From: Prochilodus magdalenae
Lineage: Eukaryota > Chordata > Actinopteri > Characiformes > Prochilodontidae
DNA length: 64,000 nt
Assembly (NCBI GenBank): GCA_024036415.1
Contig: JAMWET010003472.1
Span: 283,501-347,500 of the forward strand
Reading direction: 5' to 3'
Made by a program: the position numbers and the translations under genes. This document shows positions 12,784-24,753 of this stretch, piece after piece (within the stretch, counting starts at the first letter, position 1; each line of letters starts with the position of its first letter). The notes under the pieces were generated by a model. It had not been told where the DNA came from, made no database searches, and saw nothing but the letters and a program-made list of their open reading frames with translations.

Positions 12784-13800
12784 CACTCATCCTCAGAAGG
12801 AATCAACCGGCTGGAATGAAACTTGGCGGGTGGGTTTGACATGGTGAGACATGCTAATGATCATGTTTCACCCTCAGCTGCGGATGGGACGTAGGCAAGG
12901 ACGAGCCTTATCTCTGGACCTGACTGACAGCATGAGGTCGTCCTGTTGGGTGTGTTTCCATTCTGACACTGCTGTTGTGTGGGTAGCATCCTTCGCGAGT
13001 AAAGTCTGCCTCAGAGAAGAGTTCAAAAGCGATTCGAGCGGTTGGAGGAGCTTGGAGAAGGGTTCCATTGTAGGGCTCCTGGAAGCTCAACGGTATAATT
13101 GATGTGCTGTGGACTTTACTGGTTGTGTGGATATTACCACAGCCTGCTATTAGCAGCAGTGGACAGACAAAGGCACGCGCTAGCACCTACACGAACCAAG
13201 GAGAGAGAGAACCGATGGATAGTCTGACATGCACCGAGTGACCCAACAGCCACGGTTGCGGACAATCTGCAATCAGTGATGTCCTCCATGAGTCATCCTG
13301 TTAGACGGCTGCACCACGCAGGACTACATGCACACAAAGCGTTGTGACGACTGTCCTTAACACCACGTCACCGTCACCGAAGACTGCAACGGTGTCATGC
13401 CAGACTGTCATGGAGTGACTCAGAATGGCAGCAGGTCATCTTCAGTGACGCCCAACGAATCCGTGTGTGGAGGCACAGTGGTCAGCACCAACATGAACGG
13501 TATATTGTCACGTGTCAAGCCACCTCCACCCCTACCGCACCATCTGCAGGAACTGTGTGAGGATGTTCGAACTGCATGGAATGGATTATCACAGGACTCC
13601 ATTAGGAACCTCTACAGCTCCATACCGAGACGTCTGGCGTGTTGGGTTAGCAAACACGGCGGCCCGACGCCATACTGGGAGACAGACTTCTGTATGTGTA
13701 GCTCAATAAATATTGATCATATCAGTCTAAATTTATCATCAGTTATTGATCCTGGTCACCTTTATCTTCCTTCCCAACTGCTGGGAATGCTGGGATCCTT
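12784..13800 (+). mobile_element. T1 Tc1-like element split by an insertion (copy 4)
   Basis: Starts after TA (12782-12783) with CACTCATCCTCAG and the leader up to CCTGACTGA (about 12930). About 310 bp of unrelated DNA follow, and T1 resumes at GTGACCCAACAGCCAC (about 13240) and continues through the DDE first-Asp region and the C-terminal block PHHLQELCEDV, SSIPRRLACWVS, HGGPTPY. The 3' end does not reach the usual terminus but passes into AACTGCTGGGAATGCTGGGAT, which recurs at 14216-14234. Part of the SDESRF region is deleted near 13449. Confidence 0.85.
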
Positions 13801-14134
13801 GTCTAGAGGCTCATAGGATCACTGTTGGTTCGCAGCACCATGGCTCATGCACAGGCTTTTTTTCAATTACCAAAATGTCCTGGGAAGCTCCCGCTGGAAC
13901 ACCACCGCTATTCACCATAGCATGGCGAAATGTATCAGCCAGGGCTTCTCTCGGTTTATTGCCAGTGCAGCTGTGGGTTGTGCCTCCGTGTGAGTGGCTC
14001 AGGCGCAGAATTGAGGAGAGCTGGCACATACCGAAGCCAAACTATTTCTCCTCATGCTGGCACGCCGTTCGTATCGACGAGAAGTCAGTCTCTGGTAAGC
14101 AGAGTGCCAGCCGGACAGTGGGGAACCGTCAACA
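13801..14134. repeat. 334-bp direct repeat R, copy 1
   Basis: Nearly identical, over about 334 bp, to 15925-16257 in the same orientation. It starts GTCT(A/G)GAGGCTCATAGG and ends GGGGAACCGTCAACA. It lies between the 3' end of T1 copy 4 and a second partial copy of that T1 tail. No transposon ends are visible and both strands carry only short frames. It may be a local segmental duplication or an uncharacterised dispersed repeat. Confidence 0.9.
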
Positions 14135-14144
14135 AATAAATAGT

Positions 14145-14236
14145 AATAAATATTGATCATATCAGTATAAATTTATCATCAGTTATTGATCCTGGTCACC
14201 TTTACCATCCGTTCCAACTGCTAGGAATGCTGGGAT
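14145..14236 (+). mobile_element. T1 3' tail fragment (copy 5)
   Basis: Repeats the AATAAATATTGATCATATC and TTATTGATCCTGGTCACC tail of T1, then AACTGCTAGGAATGCTGGGAT as at the end of T1 copy 4. Repeat R copy 1 is therefore bracketed by two direct copies of this ~90-bp tail. Confidence 0.85.
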
Positions 14237-15073
14237 TTTTAAATCTAATATCGGAATCGGTATTGGTCACACATGCAAACTTTCTGGTGCTGATTTTTGA
14301 GATTCCAACACTATGAAATGGGACTAAGACGAAACTACAGGGCCCTATAATACTCAAATGCTGCATAGTTCTGAGTAATGCACTGGAAAATTCCCAAATC
14401 CCATGACAAGACATACGGCGTTACCAACATTACATCCCATGGAAATGCAAGTAAAGCGTTCGAAACGCTTCCGAGGATTTTCAGAGGTTTTCCCGGCGTA
14501 TGTCTCTTGTTATCTTCATTGTGCTCTGTCTAATCCCTCTGAGTTCCTGGCTTCTGAGTCACAGGCTACAGACCCGCGGTGATAATGTGGCCCCAGAGAG
14601 AGCCGTGTAATACGGTTTGGACTACGGGCGGCCCGCTGATCCAGCCGACCCCCTTACCTAGTGATGGGTCCAAACTGAGCTGGATTAGAGCAATAGATGG
14701 CGGAATGGTTCCCCAGTCCGCAGAGAGAGGGACTCGGGGAACTAATCCAAATTGAGTTACACCTGTTCAGATGCTATCGCATGCTGCTGATTGGACTTGT
14801 GATCACATGCCAGCTTTATTTGGGAAGCAGTTGCAATATGGGGAAACGGTTGGCTGTTTCAGAGATGGGATATGACCTAGGAGTTACTTCCTGGAATCAG
14901 ATCAGAAAATGGCTTCGATAAGGGAGGATTAGAATCTCCTAAAGTCCAAACAAAGAAAGTATCAGGAAGTAAAGCAGCCAAAATCCCACCTAAAACTGAG
15001 CAATTCTGACCCTTATTGTCTCGAAATTCTGAGAGGTGCCCACCACTGGTTCAGCTAAGCCTTATGGCATATA
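14237..15073. other. single-copy DNA, no gene seen
   Basis: No repeat, RNA or exon recognised. A 74-codon frame at 14697-14921 has no recognisable features. Confidence 0.5.
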
Positions 15074-15819
15074 CCGTCATCAACCAAAAAAAAAACTCCA
15101 CCCAGAAGGAGGTGTGGGAGTGCAGGTGTGTTGGGAAGGAAGATAAAGGTGACCAGGATCAATAACTGATGATAAATTTAGACTGATATGATCAATATTT
15201 ATTGAGCTACACATACAGAAGTCTGACTCTCAGTATGGCGTCGGGCCGCCGTGTTTGCTAACCCAACACGCCAGACGTCTCGGTATGGAGCTGTAGAGGT
15301 TCCTAATGGTGTCCTGTGTAATCCATTCCATGCAGCTTGAACATCCTCACACAGTTCCTGCAGATGGTGCGGTAGGGGTGGAGGTGCACTGACACCAGAC
15401 CTCCTGGACATGTGGCTGACCACGGTGTCTCCACACGGATTCGTTGGGTGTCTCCACCAAGACTTAAGCGGGACTCGTCACTGAAGATGACCCGCTGCCA
15501 TTCTGAGTCACTCCATGACAGTCTGGTACGACACCACTGCAGTGTTTGGTGACGGTGACGTGGTGTTAAGGACAGTCGTGGTAACGGTCTGTGTGCATGT
15601 AGTCCTGTGTGGTGCAGCCGTCTGCCAATGGTGCTGCACTAACAGGAGGACTCATGGAGGACATCACTGCTCACTGGATGTCTGTAATGGTGGGTGTTGG
15701 GTCAGTCAGGTACAGAGATAATGCCCGTCCTGGTTTACGTCACATGTGCAGTTTCATTCCTGTTGGTTGATTCCATCTGGGTGCAGCTATTTGTGCAGCT
15801 ATACTTCTGATGATGAGCG
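15074..15819 (-). mobile_element. T1 Tc1-like element, near full length (copy 6)
   Basis: Spans both termini: a decayed CGTCATCAACC end at 15074 and GATGATGAG at the other end. On the minus strand it carries leader, HTH-linker blocks, the SDESRF block and the C-terminal block with RNLYSSIPRRL-type coding. Compared with other copies, the sequence encoding the VVTRPE segment and adjoining residues is deleted around 15405-15420, and the leader is shortened near 15750. A run of nine A bases is inserted near 15090. Not able to encode a transposase. Confidence 0.9.
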
Positions 15820-15924
15820 GAAGTTGAAAGCACATGATATCATGTATGAGCTACACCGTATGGAGTAACCAGTCATATGCTGTAACCACACATTCCAACC
15901 AGCTTAATAAGACACTGCCTGCTC

Positions 15925-16257
15925 GTCTGGAGGCTCATAGGATCACTGTTGGTTCGCAGGACCATGGCTCATCCACAGGCCTTTTTTCAATTACCAAAAT
16001 GTCCTGGGAAGCTCCCGCTGGAACACCACCGCCATTCACCATAGCATGGCGAAATGTACAAGCCAGGGCTTCTCTCGGTTTATTGCCAGTGCAGCTGTGG
16101 GTTGTTCCTCCGTGTGAGTGGCTCGACGCAGAATTGAGGCGAGCTGGCACATACAGAAGCCAAACTATTTCTCCTCATGCTGGCACGCCGTTCGTATCGA
16201 CGAGAAGTCAGTCTCTGGTAAGCAGAGTGCCAGCAGGACAGTGGGGAACCGTCAACA
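15925..16257. repeat. 333-bp direct repeat R, copy 2
   Basis: Second copy of repeat R (copy 1 at 13801-14134), same orientation, differing by scattered substitutions and a 1-2 base change near 16124. It lies inside a 200-codon plus-strand frame (15834-16436), the longest non-repeat frame nearby; in copy 1 the corresponding reading is broken by indels, which argues against conserved coding. It lies about 100 bp past the end of T1 copy 6. Confidence 0.9.
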
Positions 16258-17613
16258 TGGGAATAATTAGCGATATTAGGACTCAACTCTCTTTGGAGTC
16301 GCAGGGCCTGCCAACTCCGGCTCAAACTCCAATTTCCATAGTCTGCCGTGAAAGTTTTCATCGAGCCTATTATGTTTTTGTCTTCGCGGACGTCGAGTTA
16401 ATTGCTATTGCGCGTCACTCGCTCTCTTTCAAATGAACGCTGATTGCCGCTTCTTCCCTGCTTGTTGTTGTTGTGATCCTCCGCTGTCGTTTGAAGGCTG
16501 AAACATGAAACATTTGGATGTTGGTGATAAATGACAATGATTGTTTGGTGGACTTAATTGCGGCAAACTGACTGTTAGGATTGGACCTCGGCAGCTGCTT
16601 TGATGAACCAGTCCCGGAGACGGCGGTTTGAAGTTAAACGAGTTGGCAGTGTCCTTGTTCAACTCCTGCAAGAAAGGGACGTTGACGTTTCCCGGAACAG
16701 GTTCCTTTCTTTTTCGTTCAGCATCACCGAGGAACGCGTTAGCTCTTCATGCGAGGCTCAAGGATAAACTGATTCACCATGTGTTGCATGTTGGCCCGTT
16801 GCTGCTTAGGCCAAGGTGAGAGCATGTTAATTACGGGACCCAGCAGACGAGTTCAGGTAAGCCACGTCCGCAGCGTTCACCTTCGTTTCAACCCTGCCTG
16901 TGTTTCACGCTCCTCGCATATCTACGCTGATTGACAAAGACTTGCGGGGAGGAGAACGCAGTTAGATATCTGACCGAACGCAGGGAAAAAAACTTGACCC
17001 TGTCTCGGCGGGATGTCGATTCTAATTGTTTTGAATCCCAGGTAGCACGGCCCACTAAAGGGAACTCAGGCTGGATTATCGCCTCGTCCTCAAAGTCAAA
17101 ACCGAAGCGTTCTGCGGGCCGACAGAGCGCTTGATTAGGAAAGCTGACAGGCCCGGGGGAGGGCGTCCTCTCCCGCTGAACCCTCGCATGTGTCATCACC
17201 CATTAATCTGCAAAACGTTTGATAGCTGGCCCCTCTTTCATCGGGCCAGCTCTGCTGGCTTTACCCCGTGTCACCTCCCCTCACCAGCTCTCTGAAGAAC
17301 CACTCTGTGATTTTGATGCAATCGGCAGCGTGGCTGAAGACTACGTGGCTGGAGTTCAGTTAAACGCGGAGCTCTCGCTCTGAATGCAAACTGAGAGATT
17401 TTTGATGCTTCACTGGGGATCAAAATAGTTCTAGGCTACGGTGGCAAACACAATGCGGCAGCAGTTCCACATATCAGCTCCGCCTCGCACCAGCGATGGA
17501 CTAGAGTAGTGTGGCAATCCAACTGCTGGTTCAGTTTTTAATCCTTTGAATCCTAAGGGCCCATCGTTTTTCACTCCTATACATAAGGCTTGGGTATTGA
17601 ACCACTTGGGATA
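16258..17613. other. single-copy DNA, possible regulatory block
   Basis: No repeat is recognised. The part 16258-16600 is evenly mixed in composition with several TTAATTG and TAATTG words of the kind homeodomain proteins bind, and no frame of note. It could be a conserved non-coding element. This is composition-based inference only. Confidence 0.3.
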
Positions 17614-17750
17614 CACTCATCATCAGAGGAACAGCTGCTCCCAGAAGGAGGTGTGGGATTGCGGTGTCATTGGGAAGGATGATAAAGGTGACCAGGATCA
17701 ATAACTGATGATAAATTTAGACTGATATGATCAATATTTATTGAGCTACG
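17614..17750 (-). mobile_element. T1 3' terminal fragment (copy 7)
   Basis: Starts after TA with CACTCATCATCAGAGGAACA and runs through the CCCAGAAGGAGGTGTGGG and GATCAATAACTGATG blocks to the TTTATTGAGCTAC segment, where it stops. Only the 3' ~135 bp of the family are kept. Confidence 0.85.
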
Positions 17751-17852
17751 ACAATTCCTAAATGTTCCTAGGCCAATATTCACATTTCCCCAAAGACAAG
17801 TTTAGAATTAGTTAAGAATTAAGCAAGTTGTAAATTTTTTAGACAAACAATT

Positions 17853-18182
17853 GGTTGTAGTACCTTCAGTCTCCTGCAGATGGCGTTTCACGAGGATGAT
17901 GGGGCCTGTGGGGTGTGAGTGATGGGATCCATAGATTGGGGAGAGGTGGTACAGTGCAGGGAATGTCTCGTTCCATGTGTGGAAAACCCTCTAGAGCAGA
18001 TGTTAATGATTGGATAAAAGGAGGGACTGCATGTGGGCGTGGCCAAAGACCATAGTGTGAAGGAAGTAGCTGAATCTGCAGGTGTATGGAAGCGTACAGT
18101 CATACGGGTCTACCAGCGGTGGCTAAAATCCCAGTCTACAGGGAATTCTCCTCGGAACTGTGCCAGGGATGGTGTCCACCAT
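17853..18182 (+). mobile_element. T2 Tc1-like element, 5' fragment (copy 1)
   Basis: T2 is recognised by the block TTCAGTCTCCTGCAGATGGC (family form with GGCTCC), a TATAAA-like site in other copies, and a segment that translates as AKDHSVKEVAESAGVWKRTV followed by IRVYQRW. That fits a helix-turn-helix DNA-binding segment like those at the N-terminus of Tc1/IS630 transposases. This copy ends near GTGCCAGGGATGGTGTCC, before the C-terminal part kept by longer copies. The GGCTATAAATACC block is deleted here. The HTH assignment rests on pattern, not a search. Confidence 0.75.
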
Positions 18183-18814
18183 TGTCCAGTACATGTCATA
18201 TCCAATCACAGCTGACCATCGCCCCCTAGTGTATGGGTGATTGCAGAGCAATGCAGGTACACCAACATAAGTAGAAATGTTCACAGTGGCGAACACGTAG
18301 GCGACTCGGGCAGGCTACAGTGTCGACTCTGCACTCACACAGAAGTAGAAATCCTCCTTTATCAAACGTTTTTCATTTCTTTAGATCATTTTGGATCATA
18401 AAAGCAACTGCAAGTCAAACGGCAGAAGTCTAAAGATTATCACCTTGCCAGACTCGGATCCGCAGGTGTGTTTGTGCGTGCTTCCGAAGGATTAAGTCAC
18501 GCGGCGTCACCGACTTTTCTGCTGCTGCTGTTTTGAATTAAAGAGCAAAAGCCCTGGACTGCCTTATCTCCGGAATGTCTCCTGGAGATCAGTGCAGCAG
18601 AACATGACTGGGATACAGCGGTATTCATATGGAGATGCTATTAAAGTGTGCAGTACTGTGACATTTCACAGACACTAAAGTGACACGGATAAGACGGGAA
18701 GGGGAAACTAGAAATACACAACCAGGCTCATATGCACACTGACACAGTTAGCGGAGAAAGAGAGAACATGGAAAAGAGACGTGCCTCGGTGGAAACAAAG
18801 ACAGCACTGATTAG
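18183..18814. other. single-copy DNA, no gene seen
   Basis: No repeat or exon recognised. Confidence 0.45.
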
Positions 18815-19436
18815 GACGGCGGACGGGAAGTGCAAAAAATAAATTACAATTCCTGAAAACAAAATTACAAAAATCAAAATCAACGTGTAACACGTTTACC
18901 AGTGGCGAAATATTTTACACACTGTGAATTCTAAAGGAAAGGGCGGGTCTAGCACACAGGAAGTGAACCCTTGTCAATCAAACTGTTTGGCAGTAGTAGA
19001 GTGGGTGGAGGTAAGAGACAAACAGGTGATCTCTAAACCACTCAGAGCTGGAGATGTTAAGGAAGGTGAGTGGGCTGTAATGCTAGCGGTAGCGGAGAAC
19101 TAGCTAGCTTAAAATGGCTAAGAGCTATTACAGCCCACATGGTTTAGAGTCGCCTGCTCGTCTCTTTCTCCTATCTGATCTTCAAAACCTCTAAAGAGCT
19201 TCAACAGGGGAAAGAGTAGCGGGCCAGCTGGATAAAACACACGCCACAAAACAGACACAACGCTTTAGCATCATCTAAAGCCCAAACTCCACCCACTCTA
19301 CCACCGCAAACAGTCTGATTGACTGTGACTTGTCTGCAACAAGCGCTTCCTGTGTGTTAGACCCGCCCTTTCCATCAGAATTCCCAGTTTGTGAAAGTGT
19401 TTCGGTACTGGTAGTCGTGTTTCATGTTTCATTCTG
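18815..19436. mobile_element. palindromic fold-back element P (copy 1)
   Basis: The inner part 18899-19411 is a long imperfect palindrome. The left arm (CCAGTGGCGAAATATTTTAC, then GAATTC, GGAAAGGGCGGGTCT, ACACACAGGAAG, GTAGAGTGGGTGGAG) pairs with the right arm reading the same blocks on the minus strand. The centre also pairs (GTGGGCTGTAA with TTACAGCCCAC, CTCTAAACCAC with GTGGTTTAGAG). TA lies on both sides of the inner unit (18897-18898, 19412-19413). The A-rich left flank from about 18815 resembles the flank of copy 2, so the true ends may lie further out. No coding content; it resembles a non-autonomous MITE. Confidence 0.8.
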
Positions 19437-19690
19437 GGTGGTTACAAAAGTGTTGCTTGGCTGTTGTTGTGGTGTACCAGGTGTTTACTAAAGTGCTGCT
19501 AGGCAGTTGCTATGGTATCCAGGTTGGTTGCTATGCTGTGTTGTTGCTGGCCACTTGCCCTTGTATCCTGGATGGTTACTAGGTTGCTAGGTTGTTGCTA
19601 TGATGTACCATGTGGATGCTAAGGTGTTGCTAGGTTGATGCTTTGCTGCACGAGGTGGATGCTCTGGAGGATAGGTGGAGTTGAAGTGTG
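19437..19690. repeat. GGTTGCTA-type degenerate minisatellite
   Basis: Diverged tandem units around TTGCTATGGTGTACCAGGTG and GTTGCTAGG. The same family recurs at 49757-49935. Units are too divergent for an exact period; about 30-45 bp is typical. It starts directly after palindromic element P. Confidence 0.75.
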
Positions 19691-20554
19691 ATATAATTGG
19701 TTATTATTATTTGGCCCCTCCCACTAGTGCACAGTGATGTAATCAAAAATCAGGCGGGAACAAGTCATTACAATTTGATAAAATATTCTGGAATTTTGTC
19801 TCTTAAATGATTTATTATGTGATTAACATGAACGCTGATATCACCTGACAAGATAGAGCATATAATTAATGCACATTAATCATATTTAATATTAGTATTG
19901 ATTGATTAATGAAGATTCCCATGAGTTTGCGTACAGCTTTCATATTTGGGTGTGCGGTAAGAATCGTCTGCACTCTGTATAACATTAATAATAATTGATA
20001 TTTCTTATGAAATAAAGCAGACAGTGTTTTGGATTTCCTGATGATTAGATCTGTTATCTGAGACGCGGCTCTGGTTTTCTGATGGCTTGTCAGAGTTGGC
20101 AGGTTTGTTCTTCTGTGTATGAGCTTTCATTTTTATTTATCGGTGATGTTTGTTATTTGCCATCTCCCTATTCAACATGCTCTATTTCCAATCCACAGTC
20201 ACATAATGATAGCCTTTTTTTCTGGGCCATTAATGCTCCACTTCCTATAATCTGTAAACAGTACACGGCCTGAAAATAAATAAACACATACCGCACATAA
20301 ACACTTAATTTAATGGCATGTAGCTTCAGATTTTAGAGCGTCTATATTGGAGGAGGCAGACTTAAACTTTATATACCCAGGCCGCACACTGGGGTTTATT
20401 ATTGCTTCCACTGCACTGCATCAGATCAGTCAAAACCAAGACTGATTACACTCCCGAGATTCCAAATAAGCAGACCATAGGAGACTTCCAGAACTAGCAG
20501 TTTTAACAAGACGCACTCTGTGTGGCCAAAGGTATTGAGTCACACCTCCTAATT
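19691..20554. other. single-copy DNA, no gene seen
   Basis: No recognised repeat. The part 20060-20280 has balanced composition with TTATTTATC and CATAATGATAG words and could be regulatory, but nothing demonstrates this. Confidence 0.35.
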
Positions 20555-21043
20555 ACAGCCACCATTACAGACCTCCAGCGAGCAGTGGTGTCCTCCATGA
20601 GTCATCCTGTTAGTGCGGCACCATTGGCAGACGGCTGCACCACGCAGGACTACATGCACACAGACCGTTACCACGACTGTCCTTAACACCACGTCACCGT
20701 CACCAAAGACTGCAGTGGTGTCGTACCAGACTGTCATGGAGTGACTCAGAATGGCAGCGGGTCATCTTCAGTGACGAGTCCCGCTTTAGTCTGGGTGGAG
20801 ACGCCCAACGAATCCGTGTGTGGAGGCACCGTGGTCAGCACCAAGATGAACGGTTTGTTGTCACACGTCCAGAAGGCCTGGTGTCACTCCACCTCCACCC
20901 CTACCACACCATCTGCAGGAACTGTGTGAGGATGTTCAAGCTGCATGGGATGGATTATCACAGGACTCCATTAGGAACCTCTACAGCTCCATACCGAGAC
21001 GTCTGGCGTGTTGGGTTAGCAAACATGGCGGCCTGACGCCATA
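20555..21043 (+). mobile_element. T1 Tc1-like element, both ends missing (copy 8)
   Basis: Runs from the ACAGCCACCATTACAGACC block through GTCATCTTCAGTGACGAGTC (encoding VIFSDES) and VWRHRGQH to the C-terminal block, ending at GGCCTGACGCCATA. Both terminal inverted repeats are absent. The shared internal deletion is present. It is otherwise close to the family consensus in this window. Confidence 0.85.
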
Positions 21044-21099
21044 GAGCAGTGGACCAGGCAAACTGTGAGTGAGTGAGGGAGTGAGTAAACGTATATGGC

Positions 21100-21240
21100 T
21101 GTGTGTGTTTACCTCTTGATAGACTGGTGATCTGTCCAGGGTGTGTCCTGCCTCCTGGCCATTGCGGACTCGGATAGGCTCAAGTATGCCCCCTGATGGA
21201 TCAGGCAGTTTAGAAGGTGAGTCACAGTGAGGGAGAGATT
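21100..21240 (+). mobile_element. retroelement-type 3' fragment
   Basis: ACTGGTGATCTGTCCAGGGTG, GGATAGGCTCAAG and similar words match a tail seen widely in fish genomes, ending in a tandem-repeat tail. This is family recognition from memory of a common motif, and the copy is diverged. I cannot name the element. Confidence 0.45.
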
Positions 21241-23562
21241 AGACTTGTTTAAATAGTGGTCTGTTAATAGTAGCCTATGATTCATTAAAAGACTATTTAT
21301 TTATTTATTTATTTACTTTTTTTTCACTTTCCATTGCCTCACCTGGAGTAATCTGTGTCAACAGGTTTTTCCAGATTGCACCTCCATTAACCTTTCTGAG
21401 TTTTCCTTCCACCTCCTAAGCTCTGAACTACAATTCCCATAATCCACCACTTCATCACCACATGTCTAAAAACCACCAGTCGCAAACTGTCTTTCTGGTC
21501 TTCATCCTCTGAGTACTGATTCTGCACACATGTCTGGCATTTCACTTCCTGTATCCTTCTGGGCACTGCCAACTCTCTGCCTCACTGAGTCTGTATTCCC
21601 GGTTTATGATGTACTAGTGTACTCTGGTTTTGTCTTTTGGTTTTTTCCCAATTCTTGGTTGCCAGATTGTGCTCTCTGTTCGGTTTTCCACTCTGTCTTT
21701 CTCTGTTTTGGTATGTTTGCTCTGGTTGTGCCACTTTACCAGCTCTCCCAATGAAAGTGGTCTTTCTTTTAGCTGCATTACCGTCAAGCTAATTCTGTCA
21801 AACGATACAAATGACTTTATCTGAATTCAAAGTCTTGATGGTTTCCAGAGAGTCGGTTTTATGATCAATTGAACAAAACTTTAAATAGAATTGTTTGAAA
21901 AGAACAGTGAAAAATGGGCCACCTTGTCCCGCTCTTCCTTGATATGTAGTCATAGCGATGTGGTACATGCCACACTATAGCAAGTTATGCTACACAAGCT
22001 AGCGCATTGAACTTATTTGAATTCCACATCAATAACACATACTCCATCAATGACCTTCGTGCCTTCTTGGAAGTATGTGCATTGACATGGTAAAGCCTAT
22101 TGATGCAGGAAGTACATGTACCTATACCGGCCAATCCAATGCTCCCAAACTCAATCCGCTCCTTTCCAGATATTCATAACAGACTTTTCTCTCCGTTCTT
22201 TCCAAACTCGGATGAATTGACGGTGAAGGCTTGGTGTGTCTGCGCGATAACTCGTCCTTGTGCTTCCCTCGTAGCTGTTCCCTCGTCTGCTGTGATTTAT
22301 GCTTAGTTTGCGATTCCAAGGTGAGCACACGCGGGAACACACAGCGCGTGCCTTTATTCAAAGTGTTGGAGTGTTCTGTCACATCCATAGACGTTCATAG
22401 CCTACAAATCATTTTTTAATCATAAAATACCTCCTGCATTTTGCATAAATGGCGCCCCTTAATCGCCGGGGATCCGGCGGGACGCTACGGGGGAACGTGT
22501 TCCAAAGTGACCTCCGCTAATAAGCGCGTGATGGATTCGGGACGCCCCCCTGACCCGCCACGCTCCTCTCAGAATGGAGCCGAAGATGGAGGACATTAAA
22601 GTGTAATTAGTGTCATTCAGGGTGAGAGATTTGTGAAAGGTTCGACCCCATTCTGCGGACGCTTGTAGCTCGATAGGCCATACTAAATCAGGCCCACTGT
22701 AAGTACGCCCCCACCCCCTCGCCCCTTCCCCAAATGCTTTCCCCCCAGCTAGGGGTCATGGTATTTACAGCAGTACACGTGGAACCCTGGCTTTTAGCTT
22801 TGGGGTAAGAGCGTTGGGTGTCTCCTTGGTGAGGAAAACAAGACGTCATGGGGTTAGCAGCTGTTCACACGGATCAGAACCAACAAAACCAGTCTGTGTT
22901 ATGATGATCGGGTCTGTGGGGAAAAGAAAGAAGCCCCCGGTGAGCGAGCCGAAGGCGACAAGTTGGAGGAAGACTCACACAGGGGGCCCATCCTCCTCTA
23001 CATTTTGAAATGTTCAAGGTAACATTATGGGAGTGTCTAATTACGCTGATCTAGCCATAGTGGTGACGATGAAGTTAATGAAGAACTGACAGGGGCAGGT
23101 AGTGGTCAGGGGCAGGTGGTCAGGGGCAGGTAGCAGGGATACTCGGTTAGTCTTCCTTCAGTGGCTGGACGGGTAGGCAGCTGGTCAAAGGTGGGCAGCA
23201 GGGAAGCCTCAGTATCACGCCGGACCGAAGGGTAGCCATTAGCTCGGTAAGGGTAGAGAGACACTGAGTGTGACTGTAACTCCGGCATCTGACTATTACA
23301 GCCTGGCTAAATAGACAAACCCAAAAGGCCACACAGACTTGGGAGCACCCTGAAACACTGGCGTCCATCCACTCCACCGTAAACGGAGTGATCGCATGCA
23401 GCGACGGGACGACAGCACCAGCATCTCAGGTTACCACCAAACCCTCTGCCCAAGAACGCCTGGATCTGTGGCCTTTAATCACTGACACAAGCTAACCAGA
23501 GTCACCTTGCATATTTAAAGACTATATTCCCACTCCACCAACCCCAACACCACCCAGCGAGA
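21241..23562. other. single-copy DNA, no gene seen
   Basis: About 2.3 kb with no recognisable repeat, exon or RNA gene. The block 22430-22640 is GC-rich and contains TAATTAG and TTAATCG words. Frames of 60-88 codons near 22100-22420 overlap on both strands and show no family features. Confidence 0.45.
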
Positions 23563-24075
23563 GTCACCTTGCATGTTTAAGGTGGTAGTAACTTCAGGCT
23601 CCTGCAGATGGCGCTGCACGAGGATGATGGGGCTATAAATACCTGTGGGGTGTGAGTGACGGGATCCATAGATTGGGAAGAGATGGTATGGTGTAGGGAA
23701 TGTCTCGTTCCATGTGTGGAAAATGTCTCCAGAGCAGATGTTAATGATTGGCTAAAAGGAGGGACTGCATGTGGGCGTGGCCAAAGCCCCTAGTGTGAAG
23801 GAAGTAGCTGAATCTGCAGGTGTATGGAAGCGTACGGTCATACGTGTCTACCAGCAGTGAGTAAAATCCCAGTCTACAGGGAATTCTCCTCGGAATTGTG
23901 CCAGGGAAGGCATCCACCAAATCTGGACCACCTGACCAATTCTCTGATGTAAGAGAGTCTGAGCATTGATGTGACTACATCCAGAGCCTTGTCCAGTCCA
24001 TGCCCAATCCAGTCCCAGCTGTTATTGGTGCTGGTGGAGGAGTTACAGGTTATTAGGTATGTCATGTGGGACTCG
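23563..24075 (+). mobile_element. T2 Tc1-like element (copy 2)
   Basis: Carries the T2 left block (AACTTCAGGCTCCTGCAGAT), the GGGGCTATAAATACC TATA-like site, the HTH-coding segment (near 23780-23850) and then the sequence coding LVQSMPNPVPAVIGAGGGVT before a stop at about 24055. The last segment matches the conserved C-terminal SMPRR..AVI.A.GG.T.Y end of Tc1 transposases. The whole catalytic domain between the HTH and the tail is absent, so the element is non-autonomous. Frames between the two segments are broken. Confidence 0.8.
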
Positions 24076-24753
24076 TTTCCTGTCCGCTGGTTGTCAGTGG
24101 CACGATCTGCCCTGTTACGAGGAACAAGCTTTGCGAGTCTCTTCAGTTCAGCGCTGAAACACTAACCAGACCCAGTCGTGAGCCTGATCTGATTACTGTG
24201 GTGTTCCTTTTGTATCTGGAGTAGGGAAAGGTGGCTATCGAGTACATCCCATGAGTCACGTAGCAGAAGCTACAAGTCTAAAATCAACCACGGTGATCCG
24301 GGGGACGTGCAGGCTCGCAGGCCTGGAAGGCGACCCAAGCTTGATGAGTTTCCTCCCTCCTCTCTCTCCTGTCAAGCCTACAGCCATCGAGAGCTTATTT
24401 AATCAAAGCTTCGACCACATTAAAATGCCGGCGTCAGCTATTTTATCCAGAGTGCTGACCGAGTATGCCTCAGCCTTAACGTCAGTGCAAACAAAACACT
24501 TCTGTCTATATAACCATCAGTATTGTTCAAAAAGGGTTATGGCTATGATTATGCATGGTTATTATGACTGGATCTATCAATCAACTGTATTTTCAAGCGA
24601 CTCCAGAGACTTTTCCAAAGTCTTCCATAATTATGAAACTCTCTCACAGTGTTGGGATCCTGGAAGAGCCATTGGAGCCAGGCCATCTGAAGCTCACACA
24701 TGTAACTAATTATAATAATCCTTACTAATAATAATAATAATGAGCTTTATTTT
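24076..24753. other. single-copy DNA, unrecognised 152-codon frame
   Basis: A plus-strand frame of 152 codons (24251-24709) begins MSHVAEATSLKSTTV. It contains no motif I recognise, no repeats and no signal peptide. It could be chance. A short AAT microsatellite follows at about 24715-24742. Confidence 0.3.

Noticed and set aside
15834..16436. 200-codon plus-strand frame across repeat R
   Set aside because: The other copy of R has indels that break this reading, so the frame is not conserved between the two copies.
24251..24709. 152-codon plus-strand frame
   Set aside because: No family resemblance and no exon signals that I can defend.
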